DNA of 64,000 bases from contig CANTFK010000848.1 in assembly GCA_947646735.1 (NCBI GenBank), positions 186,001 through 250,000 of the forward strand, in the 5' to 3' direction. This DNA is from Peronospora farinosa (taxonomy: Eukaryota; Oomycota; Peronosporomycetes; Peronosporales; Peronosporaceae). The notes under the pieces were generated by a model. It made no database searches. It worked only from the letters and a program-made list of their open reading frames with translations, and had not been told where the DNA came from. Made by a program: the position numbers and the translations under genes. Below, piece by piece: positions 13,101-23,132 of this stretch (position 1 is its first letter; each line of letters begins with the position of its first letter).

Positions 13101-15095
13101 AATCTCTAGCGGTATTTTCCGGTACTACGATTCTCAAAATGATTACGAAAGTGAATGGGGTGACGCTATTGACGCAATATCCCTCAAAGAGATCGAAGAG
13201 GTGCATTCAGATGGGCTGGATTTGGGTAGCTTTGTGGTGAAGGTGAAAGGAGAAAAGGAGGTGCGATTGGTTGCAGAAAGCGCAAAGCTTGCGAAGCGTT
13301 GGATGCTGGTAATGTGCTGCTGTGGCGATCTAGTCTTGAAGAAGGCACCACACGCTGATTACTGGGTAAGTACTCGTCCTAAAGAGGCTTGGATATGGAA
13401 GCTCGATCGGCTCTACCAGGTGTTCCGTCGTCGCTACATCTCTCTGCGCAATCATCAGCTCATCTTCTATACAGAAGAGGGTGGTCGCATGCTTGGCATG
13501 ATCTCGCTGCCTTGTATCTTTCACCTTCAAGTGTCTAAGGTGTGGACGCGCAGCAAAGATGAAGCCGATTTCTATCAGTTAGAAGTGAGTTTTGCGGTTC
13601 CCACGGCTGCTGAAGAGAGCTCACGGACGGACCAGATTGGTGACTTTTACGCCTTCCTGTTGGCTTTTGACACTGAGGAGCAGCTAAAAGAATGGGCTCA
13701 CGCAATTTACGACTGCTGCACGAATTCGATGTCATTGAAGGGCAATGCGACATTGTCGCCTCTGGGTGAGATTCAAGTGCTGCCAAAAGAATTGCTCAAG
13801 ACCTCAACGTTCGATCACAGTGACGACGAGTTTTTTGCAACTCCTGGATTACCGATTGGCCCAATAGTGCCCTCAAAAAGACCTGTTTCTGATCTGGCAG
13901 TATCGGCTAGTGAGTTCAGTTCTAGTGGATGGCTCTATTATCGCACCTCCAAGGAAGAGCGTCTGCGTCTGCGTTACTTCATGCAGTGGGGTTATGAGCT
14001 ATCAATTTACAAGCACGAAGTGCTTGCAGATGAAGCAACCGCCATTCGCTACGGTGTTATTGATTGCCGCGCGCTTGTTGATGTGCGCTTTGCATACATC
14101 AACTCGCCTGAAAATGCTGTTGAGCTCATTCTTGGATCGGTTACCAGTGTGATTATCATTCCACGCACGGACCAAGAAGCTGTCATGTGGCGCAACTCGT
14201 TGCTTAATGTAAAACGTGCCTATGATCAATTGGAGTCTGGCAAAAACAAGGAGGACACGTTTGGCACAGGCGTGTTCATCAGCCGTGGCGTCACATTTTC
14301 GACGCACAAGGATAACGAAGAATTGTTGCGTCTGCAGATTGAATCTGCCGTCATATACTCGTCGAACCTTCAGGATTGGGACGGTCGCAAGTGGATTCCG
14401 AAGTATTTCGTGTTGACGAGCTCGCGTGTGCTCATGATGTCGCTTGCGCTGCATATGTACGATGAAGAGCCCGACATCTTGGGCTCCTTTGCTATTAAGG
14501 ATATCGTGGAGGTTCGTGCGTGTGACGAAAAGGAAGAAGCGGAGACTAGTAACTGCAAGTCCGCTTGTGTCATTACGTTACGGCCGCAAATAAATGCCAC
14601 AAAAGACGTGATACAAACCGTTCCTGATCGTATGATCATCAAGTGTGATTCTTTCGGTAAGCATGTTGCGACAGAAAAGGTTGTCTGGAGGTCGTATTAA
14701 CTTTATTTGTTTGTGTCCGAACCAGATCACTGCTTGGAGTGGATGCGCTTATTGTGCAGCACCAACGGCAAGCTTGAGCTCAAGAAGAATGCTGCCACCG
14801 GTTACTGGGGCAGTGTGAACCGCATCGCATCGCTTTCTCGACACCAAAGTTTTCTTGCTACTGCGCCTTTGTCTGCGGCCATTGCCACTGCCAACTCTGG
14901 CGCTGGTATTGCACCCCAGGAGGGCGAACGCACGCGTAGAATGACACGCCATGATGCTGCGCGAAAGTACGTTCGCTTTTCTAGTCTAGCGTCGTCTTGC
15001 TTCCTCTTATTCTTGGCTAATGCTGTTAACTTCCTGCTTACAGGCGGACATCAGAGCTCATCATGAACCGCAAGAGCATGATGGGACACTCTTGA
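10186..15095 (+). CDS. Multi-PH and PDZ domain protein (about eight PH-like domains)
   Basis: Six-exon model: 10186-10617, 10697-10777, 10887-12683, 12760-14656, 14726-14966, 15044-15095; total 4500 nt (1499 residues), in frame at all junctions. The open frame extends upstream of 10186 but has no ATG. Domains in order, approximate residues: PH 50-170 (split by intron 1), PDZ 243-330 (GVIRVGDLLISINN), PH 345-450, PH-like 490-630, PH 680-800, PH-like 860-965, PH 980-1090, PH 1160-1250, PH 1300-1430. Each has an internal strand pattern ending in a W-containing helix (MVQWIDLL, KLAKRWMLV, QLKEWAHAIYD). No catalytic domain is visible, so it is probably a membrane-associated scaffold. A potential intron at 13369 (GTAAGT) lies inside an open frame and was read through. 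Confidence 0.8.
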
Positions 15096-15256
15096 TCTCG
15101 CCGTACAAGAGCGAAACTGAACGTCGTATCTGTTTCCATGCATGATGCTTTTCTAACGAAGCGCAACAATTCATTTACACACGCTTCTCCACCCTCTAAC
15201 TAGTTACGCTGTCTGTTGGCCTCAGCGATTCTAGGCGCTTAGTTCGTGCCTAGAAA

Positions 15257-18200
15257 TCAGCGCTCTGTTGACTCACCGTTACTGCCGTTCGGCAAGAGAA
15301 AGCTAGACGCTCGAGATGACTCTGGAGGCGACATAGGTGCAGAGGCCATCCTGGCAAGCGTAGATGTTCGCCCCGTGGCAGACGATGCAGGAGACATCGG
15401 GTGACGGTGGCTACCACCTACGACGATAGGTTTGTAATCAAGACTGGCGTCACTGCTCCTCCACGATGTCCAGCTATTACCACGGGTCGCTGCATCTTTA
15501 ATCTCCTTGACATCAGCGGCCGTGAATTGGAGCAACGTAGATAGTACGGGAATTAGTCGTTCCTGCTGTGAAGAGCCTGGTTGAAAGGACATGTATTGCA
15601 CGACCACATTCTTCAAGTACTCCATGTTAACACCGTCACGCCGCTGATCCTGCAGCATTGCATTGAGCTCCTCAGCATGACGGTGCTTATTCTCACGCAA
15701 CTCCTGCAGCTCACGATAAGCTTCCTCGAGCTGCTCAGTCAGTGCCTGCATTTGCGCTGCTTGCGTCCTTGCCTCTACCTCTCGCTTAGCTTGCAATTCA
15801 GCAAATTCGAGGATTTTACGATTGTCCGCACCACCCGAGCGAACATCTTCCTCCAATTCATCAAGGCGCGCACGAAGTCGTGTAATCTCGTTTTCCTTTT
15901 GTAGGACCGCTTGCAGCGCCAACTTCGATTTCTGTTTGCTCTCGGCTTCGAGGCGCTCAAACTCGCGTCTAAAATTTTGTTTTTCATTTCTCACGGCAGC
16001 TTGCAATACTTCTTTAGTCTTCTCCCGCTCCAGCTGAAAGCTTTCATCTTTGTTTACCATCTCGCGCTGTACGTTCTCAAGATCGTGTATGGCCTTGGCT
16101 TCACTTTGTTTCATCCGCTGTACATCTGCTTTGGCGACTTGCACCTGATTCTCCATTTCACATTGCGCAGCCTTGCTATTCGCTGCATCGCGTAGCGCGC
16201 TTTCAATGAGGACCACCTGCTCTGCCAGCTTACCGGCCATGTCCATGTTTTCAGTCTGCAATCTTGTCGCAAGTGCCATGCGATCAGACAGAGATTTCTT
16301 TTTCTCAGCCAAATCTGCGCTCAGGTTGCCCACTTGGAACGTCTTGTCACTCAAAGATGTTTCTAACTCCTCTTCATGCTTGCGCGCCATCCCCAGCTCG
16401 CATTCCAGTCCCTTGCACCGAGCCTGAAGCTCTTCCTTTTCACGCAAAAGCTTTTTCTTCTCTTTACTCAATGCACGGCGCTCAATATGAACACTCTTCA
16501 ATTCAGCTTCTTTTTCTTGACGCAGCATTTCAAAATTTGCATGGTGCTCTTCGTGCACTTCATCCAGTTGCTTCTTCAATTTCGCCACCTCCTTCTCACT
16601 CTGGAGATATCGGCGCTCACTTTCCTCGGCCTTTGTGGCGTGCGCCTCGAGGCCTTCAGCAGCCATCGATAGATCTTCGCGCATGCTAGTTACCTGCTTC
16701 TGTAACTCGATTAGCTCTGATGTCATCGATGTCTGAGAAGCTGCCATCTTTGTAACTTGCTTCTCCTTTTTACGCAGCTTAGCCTCGAGCGTTTCAGTCT
16801 TACTCTTCGCCGCATCAGTGTCGCTAATCAGATTTTCAAGCTTAGAAGTCCAGTAGGCACGTTCCTCCTCCAGCTGTTTCTCCATCGTCGCTTTCGCTTC
16901 GTGTGCGTGTTCTTGCCGCTCCTCGAGCTCGCGTTTTACTTCAGTCAATGCTGAGATCTTCTCTTCCGAAGCCACTTGCTTTTCTTCAAATTGAGTTACC
17001 TGGTCAACCAAACGACTCGTGTCATCCTTAAGGGCCTTCACGAGTGACTGAGTGGCTTCACCGTCGCTGTTTGCCTTAGCCAAGCGCTCTTCAGCAGCGT
17101 ATAGCTTTTCTTGCAATACGTGCATCTCGTGAGCTTGCTCCGCTGATGCTAGTCTTATTTGTTCCAGCTCTTGCATCAAGACGGCATCAGCCGCATTATT
17201 CGAGTCTTTTTGACATAACTCTTCCTGTAGCATTTGCGCTTGCTCCTTCAATACCGCAAGTTCTTGCTGTAAGCCTTCGCTATCGCATTTTGCCGCCACC
17301 ATACCTTGTAAACAATCAATTTCTGCACGCAGTGAGTTGATAATGCCTTCAGCATCCCCCATCTGTGCTTCAGAAGTCCAAATCGACGTCGTCTGGTGCA
17401 ATGCTTTAACTTTCTTCTGAAGCCTCGCATTCTCGGCCTTTGCCGCCTCTAACTCAGATTGTTGCGCTTCTAACGCGGTCGACACCTTTTCCTTCACTCC
17501 ATCCTCCGACAAGATAATAGTAGAAGAAGCTTCCTGCAGTGCTTGGACTTGTTCCGGAAGCCTCGCATTCTCACCCTTTGCCGCCTCTAGCTCAGACTGT
17601 TGCGCTTCTAACGCGGTCGACACGTTTTCCTTCACTCCATCCTCCGACAAGATAATAGTAGAGGAAGCTTCCTGCAGCGCTTGGACTTGTTCCTGAAGCC
17701 TCGCATTCTCGGCCTTTGCCGCCTCTAGCTCAGATTGTTGCGCTTCTAACGCGGTCGACACGTTTTCCTTCACTCCATCCTCCGACAAGATAATAGTAGA
17801 AGAAGCTTCCTGCAGTGCTTGGACTTGTTCCGGAAGCCTCGCATTCTCGGCCTTTGCCGCCTCTAACTCAGATTGTTGCGCTTCTAACGCGGTCGACACC
17901 TTTTCCTTCACTCCATCCTCCGACAAGATAATAGTAGAAGAAGCTTCCTGCAGTGCTTGGACTTGTTCCGGAAGCCTCGCATTCTCACCCTTTGCCGCCT
18001 CTAGCTCAGACTGTTGCGCTTCTAACGCGGTCGACACCTTTTCCTTCACTCCATCCTCCGACAAGATAATAGTAGAGGAAGCTTCCTGCAGCGCTTGGAC
18101 TTGTTCCTGAAGCCTCGCATTCTCGGCCTTTGCCGCCTCTAGCTCAGATTGTTGCGCTTCTAACGCGGTCGACACCTTTTCCTTCACTCCATCCTCCGAC

Positions 18201-19495
18201 AAGATAATAGTAGAGGAAGCTTCCTGCAGCGCTTGGACTTGTTCCTGAAGCCTCGCATTCTCAGCCTTTGCCGCCTCTAGCTCAGACTGTTGCGCTTCTA
18301 ACGCGGTCGACACCTTTTCCTTCACTCCATCCTCCGACAAGATAATAGTAGAGGAAGCTTCCTGCAGCGCTTGGACTTGTTCCTGAAGCCTCGCATTCTC
18401 AGCCTTTGTCGCCTCTAGCACAGATTGTTGCGCTTCTAACGCGGTCGCCATCTTCTCCTTCACTTTGTCCTGCAACACGCCAGTAGTAGAAGCAGTTTCT
18501 TGCAGCATTTGGATTTGCTCCAAACGACATTTATTCTCTGCATTTGCTGCTTCCAAGTCAGCTCGTTGCACCTCCAGTAGTGCTTTCGTCTCCTGCATCA
18601 CTTCGTTTTCCACTTCTGAAGCTATCGTAGATGCAGTGGAAACAGCAGCCCCTTGTTCTTGTTTGCCCATCAACTCATCCACAAGTTTGCTCTGTTCTTC
18701 CCACTTTTCCCGCCACTGCTCTTCCTGTTCCTTTAGCCTCATTATTTCCTCTTCTAGCACTCTTCTTGCAACTTCTTGTTGCTCGTCTCTCTCGGCTAAC
18801 TTCTGCTCAAGCTTCTTCGTGTACTCAGTCCCTTGTTTCAACTGCTCACTCATTCTCTCTATCTGTTCCATGACCTCGTTCATCTGTTTCATCTCTCCTG
18901 TATCTCCTACTAGATCAATCTCTTCATACTTTTTCTTTGTCACAAGAGGTGATAACTCCAATAAATTCACACTCTCTACAGCCACGTGCGCTTTCGTCTC
19001 GTGTTGTAATTCCTGCTGTTTTAATGCCGCCAAGATACGGTACTTTTCAGTCAGTGCCTTCATATCAATAGTACCTCCAGATAAACTACTGGCCTTCTTG
19101 ACACACGCCGTCACGTCCAATCCCACCTCATGCTCTAAAAAACCTCGTAGTATCTGGACATCCACATTATTCGTCTCGGCTGCTATCAAGTTGTTCTGAT
19201 TCTTCTGATACTGGACCTTCATCAGCTTATTTTGCCTCGTTAACTTCATACTAAGCGCCACTAACTCATCATACGTCATACGATTTGTCGTCTGCGTTTC
19301 ACTCTCGCCTTCGGACGCTGTACTAGACATCAACGTCTCATTATTCTCTACAGAAGAATTAACAGCAGCAGATCGAAGAAAGTGTAATCCCTTTGATAGA
19401 CCACCACGTCCGAGCTCACGCATTTGCTCGAGTTTTTCCTTCTTTTTCAGCATTTTAATCGTTTTGTTGGTTTTTTGTCGTTTTTTTTTAAACAT
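15257..19495 (-). CDS. GRIP-domain golgin, long coiled-coil protein
   Basis: Single-exon gene of 1412 residues. The ATG at 19495 (MFKKKRQKTNK) is preferred because the frame upstream opens only with GTG. Nearly the whole protein is charged heptad coiled coil. About residues 350-700 hold near-identical 46-residue repeats. Close to the C-terminus (about 1290-1335) is a GRIP domain: MEYLKNVVVQYM followed by ERLIPVLSTLLQF. GRIP domains bind Arl-type GTPases at the trans-Golgi, so a vesicle-tethering golgin is the likely role. A serine-rich tail of about 77 residues follows the GRIP domain. The exact family member (golgin-245/97-like) cannot be decided by eye. Confidence 0.85.
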   Translation of the reverse strand: MFKKKRQKTNKTIKMLKKKEKLEQMRELGRGGLSKGLHFLRSAAVNSSVENNETLMSSTASEGESETQTTNRMTYDELVALSMKLTRQNKLMKVQYQKNQNNLIAAETNNVDVQILRGFLEHEVGLDVTACVKKASSLSGGTIDMKALTEKYRILAALKQQELQHETKAHVAVESVNLLELSPLVTKKKYEEIDLVGDTGEMKQMNEVMEQIERMSEQLKQGTEYTKKLEQKLAERDEQQEVARRVLEEEIMRLKEQEEQWREKWEEQSKLVDELMGKQEQGAAVSTASTIASEVENEVMQETKALLEVQRADLEAANAENKCRLEQIQMLQETASTTGVLQDKVKEKMATALEAQQSVLEATKAENARLQEQVQALQEASSTIILSEDGVKEKVSTALEAQQSELEAAKAENARLQEQVQALQEASSTIILSEDGVKEKVSTALEAQQSELEAAKAENARLQEQVQALQEASSTIILSEDGVKEKVSTALEAQQSELEAAKGENARLPEQVQALQEASSTIILSEDGVKEKVSTALEAQQSELEAAKAENARLPEQVQALQEASSTIILSEDGVKENVSTALEAQQSELEAAKAENARLQEQVQALQEASSTIILSEDGVKENVSTALEAQQSELEAAKGENARLPEQVQALQEASSTIILSEDGVKEKVSTALEAQQSELEAAKAENARLQKKVKALHQTTSIWTSEAQMGDAEGIINSLRAEIDCLQGMVAAKCDSEGLQQELAVLKEQAQMLQEELCQKDSNNAADAVLMQELEQIRLASAEQAHEMHVLQEKLYAAEERLAKANSDGEATQSLVKALKDDTSRLVDQVTQFEEKQVASEEKISALTEVKRELEERQEHAHEAKATMEKQLEEERAYWTSKLENLISDTDAAKSKTETLEAKLRKKEKQVTKMAASQTSMTSELIELQKQVTSMREDLSMAAEGLEAHATKAEESERRYLQSEKEVAKLKKQLDEVHEEHHANFEMLRQEKEAELKSVHIERRALSKEKKKLLREKEELQARCKGLECELGMARKHEEELETSLSDKTFQVGNLSADLAEKKKSLSDRMALATRLQTENMDMAGKLAEQVVLIESALRDAANSKAAQCEMENQVQVAKADVQRMKQSEAKAIHDLENVQREMVNKDESFQLEREKTKEVLQAAVRNEKQNFRREFERLEAESKQKSKLALQAVLQKENEITRLRARLDELEEDVRSGGADNRKILEFAELQAKREVEARTQAAQMQALTEQLEEAYRELQELRENKHRHAEELNAMLQDQRRDGVNMEYLKNVVVQYMSFQPGSSQQERLIPVLSTLLQFTAADVKEIKDAATRGNSWTSWRSSDASLDYKPIVVGGSHRHPMSPASSATGRTSTLARMASAPMSPPESSRASSFLLPNGSNGESTER
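17425..18465 (-). repeat. 138-bp tandem repeat array inside the golgin gene
   Basis: About 7.5 copies of a 138-bp unit encoding 46 residues (VSTALEAQQSELEAAKAEN, then ARLQEQVQALQEASS, then TIILSEDGVKEK). Units are almost identical at DNA level and differ at a few sites: GCC/GGT (A/G), CTG/CCG (Q/P), AAG/AAC at the end. They differ more at the two ends of the array. 46 residues is not a multiple of seven, so each unit must contain a heptad shift, probably at the TIILSEDG segment. Confidence 0.92.
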
Positions 19496-19784
19496 GGTGT
19501 GGGCCACGCAAGAAAAGGATGTACAGCCGTTGTCCACAAAGCCTGTCGAAAAACATACCGCCGTAAAAACGGTTTTTCTCGCTTTGTGTCGTATCGTCAG
19601 CTGTTATTACTGTATCGTAAAAAATGTATCCACATTGAATGTACGCAATAAAGAAGAGACAAAATTCGACCAAGCGAGACCCTTGGGCCCCGAGGCATCT
19701 AACAGTAGGACATGCATCAGAAAGTATTACTATAAGCCACTCTTATCATGCATGTCCTTTGAAACGACATGCACTAGAACCGGC

Positions 19785-19840
19785 CTGCCTTGACTGATAT
19801 CTTCTCTTTAGTATCGAAGAGAAGTTATTAGTCAAGGCAG
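19785..19840. repeat. 56-bp near-perfect inverted repeat (hairpin)
   Basis: Two 25-bp arms, CTGCCTTGACTGATATC-type and its complement ending GTCAAGGCAG, are separated by 6 bp. As RNA the arms would pair with two G-U pairs and one mismatch. About 70 bp upstream is a second short inverted pair, GGACATGCAT at 19704 and ATGCATGTCC at 19749. No coding function seen. It could be a fold-back transposon remnant or a small-RNA source. Confidence 0.6.
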
Positions 19841-21961
19841 TATCACTTTAGGCAAATTAGAGCACGCCAGACCATTACTCCATGCAGCTGAGGCTAATTC
19901 TTCTTCCAAGTGTTTCACGAGATACGATACAATTTTTGTATGCGTGATTTCATGTACTGCTAACTTGATACGCAGCACGCAGTAGATTCTCAAGCTTACC
20001 ACTTTGCGTGAGTAGCAGACGCCTTATTACTCACACTAAAGGAGGCGGAGTTTGCATGCAGCGCCAGCCTTCATGTAACCGAGAGCACTATCTTCACGTT
20101 GTGAACCGTCCACATAAACTCGTCCCGAGTTAGCGGAACGTTGGCACCGCTATAGCTTTGTCTTGAAAGCCTTGTTCTCGTGGAAAAAGATCTGAACCAC
20201 GCATTCAGCGTGAAATTTGTTGCTTTAGCATTGTCTTCGCAAACAAAATGATCCAACGAGTGTATTGTGGATCAGAATACTGGAGCGTTATTGCAATTAT
20301 CGCTGGCTCTTGGACTGTCACCTTGGGAGACATTGGAGTGAGTAAAATGCGTCTAGGTAGTTTCGCTTGCTGCCGACGATCGTCATCCGATCCGAGTTCG
20401 TGTTCTGCATCTCTTACTGTTTATTTGTAACAAACATGTGACAATTGAGAAGTCTAGATCTCGAGGTGCGAAAAGGACACGGAGCATGTGGCTTTTGACG
20501 CACTACAGCTCGAAGCGAAGGAGTCTGACGAGCAATGAAGCAGCGTCTACGAAGGTGCTCAGACTCAGAGACTCAGTGGGAGAAGCACTTGTAAGATTTG
20601 CTTAAAATTGTGGTGAAGAGACGACAAATTCCCGGAAATAGACAAAGATTCGGTCTGTTGCCTGATCTAGCGTTGAAGACGCTGAGTAGGGGACAAGAAA
20701 TGCGACACTCAATGTTGAACGCAACAAAGAGAAATAGAAATAAAACAGTCCATGGCTGGATTAATTATTTCGATCAGCAAAGAGGAAGCATTTATTTGAC
20801 AGTGTTGAGAGTCGGTCCTGCATTGTCTAGCAGTAAGTCATATATTTTTGTACTGTTAAGAGACGGTATATACTATGTAGTACACATCTATTTCTAATCC
20901 ACAAACAAAGCCCCTTATAGTACATATTGCAAATTGGGTGTGTTTCTACGACACCATGAGTAACCCCATCTAACAAGGGTTACCTTTTTTACGAATAAAA
21001 TGTTGCCAAATGTTGACTGATAGACAAAATCTCATTGCATACGTTTCGTGAGAATTATGTACAAGAATAAGATATTCGTGGTGGTCTCTTTCATTGGCAT
21101 ACAGTACCAATCGACACCTATTTTGTGCCATTGAATCGCATATTTAGGATCGCATATCTTTCAATACTGGTCCGGTGGTGGGAATCAAATCGTTACAAGA
21201 TAGTGGCCAGACTCACGTAGCAAAGCCAAGGCTTCGTCAAGTGATCAAGCACGTTTGATGTCCGCTTCCCCGTCAAAAAGCAGTGTACAGACGCAGGAGT
21301 ACCACACGTTAAGAAACCGCACGCAAACGTGTCGCATAATGAACACCTCTACTTTTTACCACCATGGCTTATAATATTCATCTCGGTTCTGAATCAACGT
21401 TTGAGATCTGTTCTGTGAAGGCATAACATTGATTGTCGTGAAATGTGATCGATATGCTCAGTTTCCATGACATCCTCGATTGTGCAACGGTAGGGCAAGC
21501 ATTCTCATCGTATCGGATGGAAAGTAAAATGGTATTCGAGACGTCCCGGTTTTAGTACATTCCGGTGCGTAACGCTCCAATGTAGCAGCCACAAGCCCCT
21601 GTAATTGTCATGACGATCATTCTCTATTTAGCGTCCCCAATGTCGACTTTTCGCCGTGTTTTTTTTATCCGGCACTCCGAATTTTAAAACGTATCTTTTC
21701 TCATACATTTCTCTTGAGTACGCCTTTTTTCTAAATCTACGACACCGTCTCTTGTTACAGCTATTCAAGTCGATTATGTTCGGGTATTAGTAGAAAAACA
21801 GTAGACTTTTGTGTCATCGAAACCAACTCTTGAGCCATGTGTCTTTGGTCTCATTGTACGATTAACTCACCAAGTCAAAGGTCATTTTGCTAGTACCATC
21901 ACTATATCAACACGTTCGTACAATAACTCAATTACTCTTTCGTACTCTAAGTACGCATTCA
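19841..21961. other. 2.1-kb intergenic region without a recognisable gene
   Basis: Open frames are short (60-99 codons), overlapping and featureless. A 7-bp stem GTAACCC/GGGTTAC at 20960-20983 is followed by six or more T residues, which resembles a polymerase III terminator, but no internal A/B box or tRNA fold was found upstream. The region should include the promoter of the Myb gene. Otherwise nothing supportable was seen. Confidence 0.4.
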
Positions 21962-22771
21962 ATGCCAATGATCTCACCCAAGGTCATGACCGAATTGCAT
22001 CAAGCCAAACTCGTTCCCACCCAATTCACAGTACCCAAACCAGGTGAAAACGCGTGGTCTCCAGCCGAGCAGCGTCGATTTTGGGAGGCTATTCAGCACT
22101 TTCCACAAGGTCCATGGACGGCCATTGCCGTCTACGTTGGTTCCAAATCCACACGTCAAGCGATGACTCATGCACAAAAGCTGCGTCAGAAGCTCAGTCG
22201 CTGGAAACGTCGTGTGCGGAGTGACTCAATCGGTTCGACAGGTTCCAATTCGAGCGCGTCAGCATCGGTGACCACTCCAGGTGAAGGTAGCAACGGATAC
22301 GAATCACCGCCAATGTCTCCGACGGAACCTGAGGTTATTAAGAAAGACAAAGACAGAGACGGTTGTAAACCGATGCATATCATGAAACTAGAATTCAAAG
22401 ACGAGGTACAGCAGTCTGAAGACCACGGCCAAGTCCATGACGCACACGACGACCTCTATTTGGAACACCTGCTGTCCGATATCGAACCGGTGCTGGAACA
22501 TGTCGCGCACTTTACGAATGGGTCTGGAAACGACGAGGCGACCGAGTATGGCAATGAGCAAACAATGTATCCCACACACCACGCAAACATGGCGGTATCA
22601 TCAGACCACAAGACCATGGAGCTCTCGATGTGGAATCAGCACCATCAGAATTCCACATACTGTCAGCAGCAGCAGCAGCAGCATCAGTACAGCTCGCCGT
22701 CTACATTAGCAGCAACGCATTACACGCCTACCGAGACCGGCCACCAACACAACTATCATTTTTTAATATAA
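21962..22771 (+). CDS. Myb/SANT DNA-binding protein (SHAQKYF-like)
   Basis: A 269-residue protein starting at the first ATG; the upstream open frame begins only with TTG. One Myb/SANT repeat occupies about residues 31-77: AWSPAEQRRFWEAIQHFPQG supplies the first helix and tryptophan, and TRQAMTHAQKLRQKL is the recognition helix. It matches the single-repeat class in which S/T-H-AQK follows the helix, as in plant and oomycete SHAQKYF regulators. A serine-rich segment, an acidic middle and a glutamine run (QQQQQHQ, about residue 235) follow and could form an activation region. Nuclear transcription factor, target genes unknown. No introns. Confidence 0.8.
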   Translation: MPMISPKVMTELHQAKLVPTQFTVPKPGENAWSPAEQRRFWEAIQHFPQGPWTAIAVYVGSKSTRQAMTHAQKLRQKLSRWKRRVRSDSIGSTGSNSSASASVTTPGEGSNGYESPPMSPTEPEVIKKDKDRDGCKPMHIMKLEFKDEVQQSEDHGQVHDAHDDLYLEHLLSDIEPVLEHVAHFTNGSGNDEATEYGNEQTMYPTHHANMAVSSDHKTMELSMWNQHHQNSTYCQQQQQQHQYSSPSTLAATHYTPTETGHQHNYHFLI

Positions 22772-23132
22772 GCTGGCCTCGTTTTTCTTATCATCTAGAG
22801 TCTCAAAAAGAAGGCTGAAGTGTTGCGGCCGTCAGATGAAGGCGTTCCCAAAAAGTGAAGTTGAATTAGTTACTAGTTACGTAGTAACCAAGTGAGTCAA
22901 TCTCTCGACTCGACTCGCCGTTTTGACAGTGCTCGCTGATGAGCTTACTTCGTGTCGAGGAAGGCTTCGCTACCTGCTGTCGCTGCTCGCACCTGGAGGG
23001 CAAGCAGTTCACATGGCGGGAGAGAAGATGTCTCAAGTGGACCCATTTGCTAAGCAGGTGGCCACCAAGACGGACGCGTAAAAGCAGTTGGTGACGTCAA
23101 TGTTTGTATTTGCGTCTGGTCGAGCTCGAAAT
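22772..23132. other. Intergenic region between convergent Myb and UPF0652 genes
   Basis: Should contain both 3' ends. A short frame running through 23088 is antisense to the C-terminus of the UPF0652 gene. Nothing else recognised. Confidence 0.4.

Noticed and set aside
13366..13400. Intron in the multi-PH gene at a GTAAGT
   Set aside because: The frame is open across it and the segment after it joins smoothly into the next PH-like domain; no good acceptor nearby keeps frame.
17425..18465. CRISPR-like array of direct repeats
   Set aside because: Units are adjacent without spacers and lie in an open coding frame of a eukaryotic golgin.
18465..19199. 244-codon cysteine/serine-rich plus-strand frame inside the golgin gene
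   Set aside because: It is the antisense shadow of a glutamate/lysine/glutamine-rich coiled coil; such codons read backwards give serine, cysteine, phenylalanine and leucine.
20941..20995. Stem followed by T run, possible RNA polymerase III terminator
   Set aside because: No A/B boxes or recognisable small RNA upstream; left only as a remark in the intergenic entry.
21480..21570. tRNA-like stretch (GTGCAACGGTAGGGCAAGC)
   Set aside because: No acceptor stem, anticodon arm or T-arm could be folded around it.
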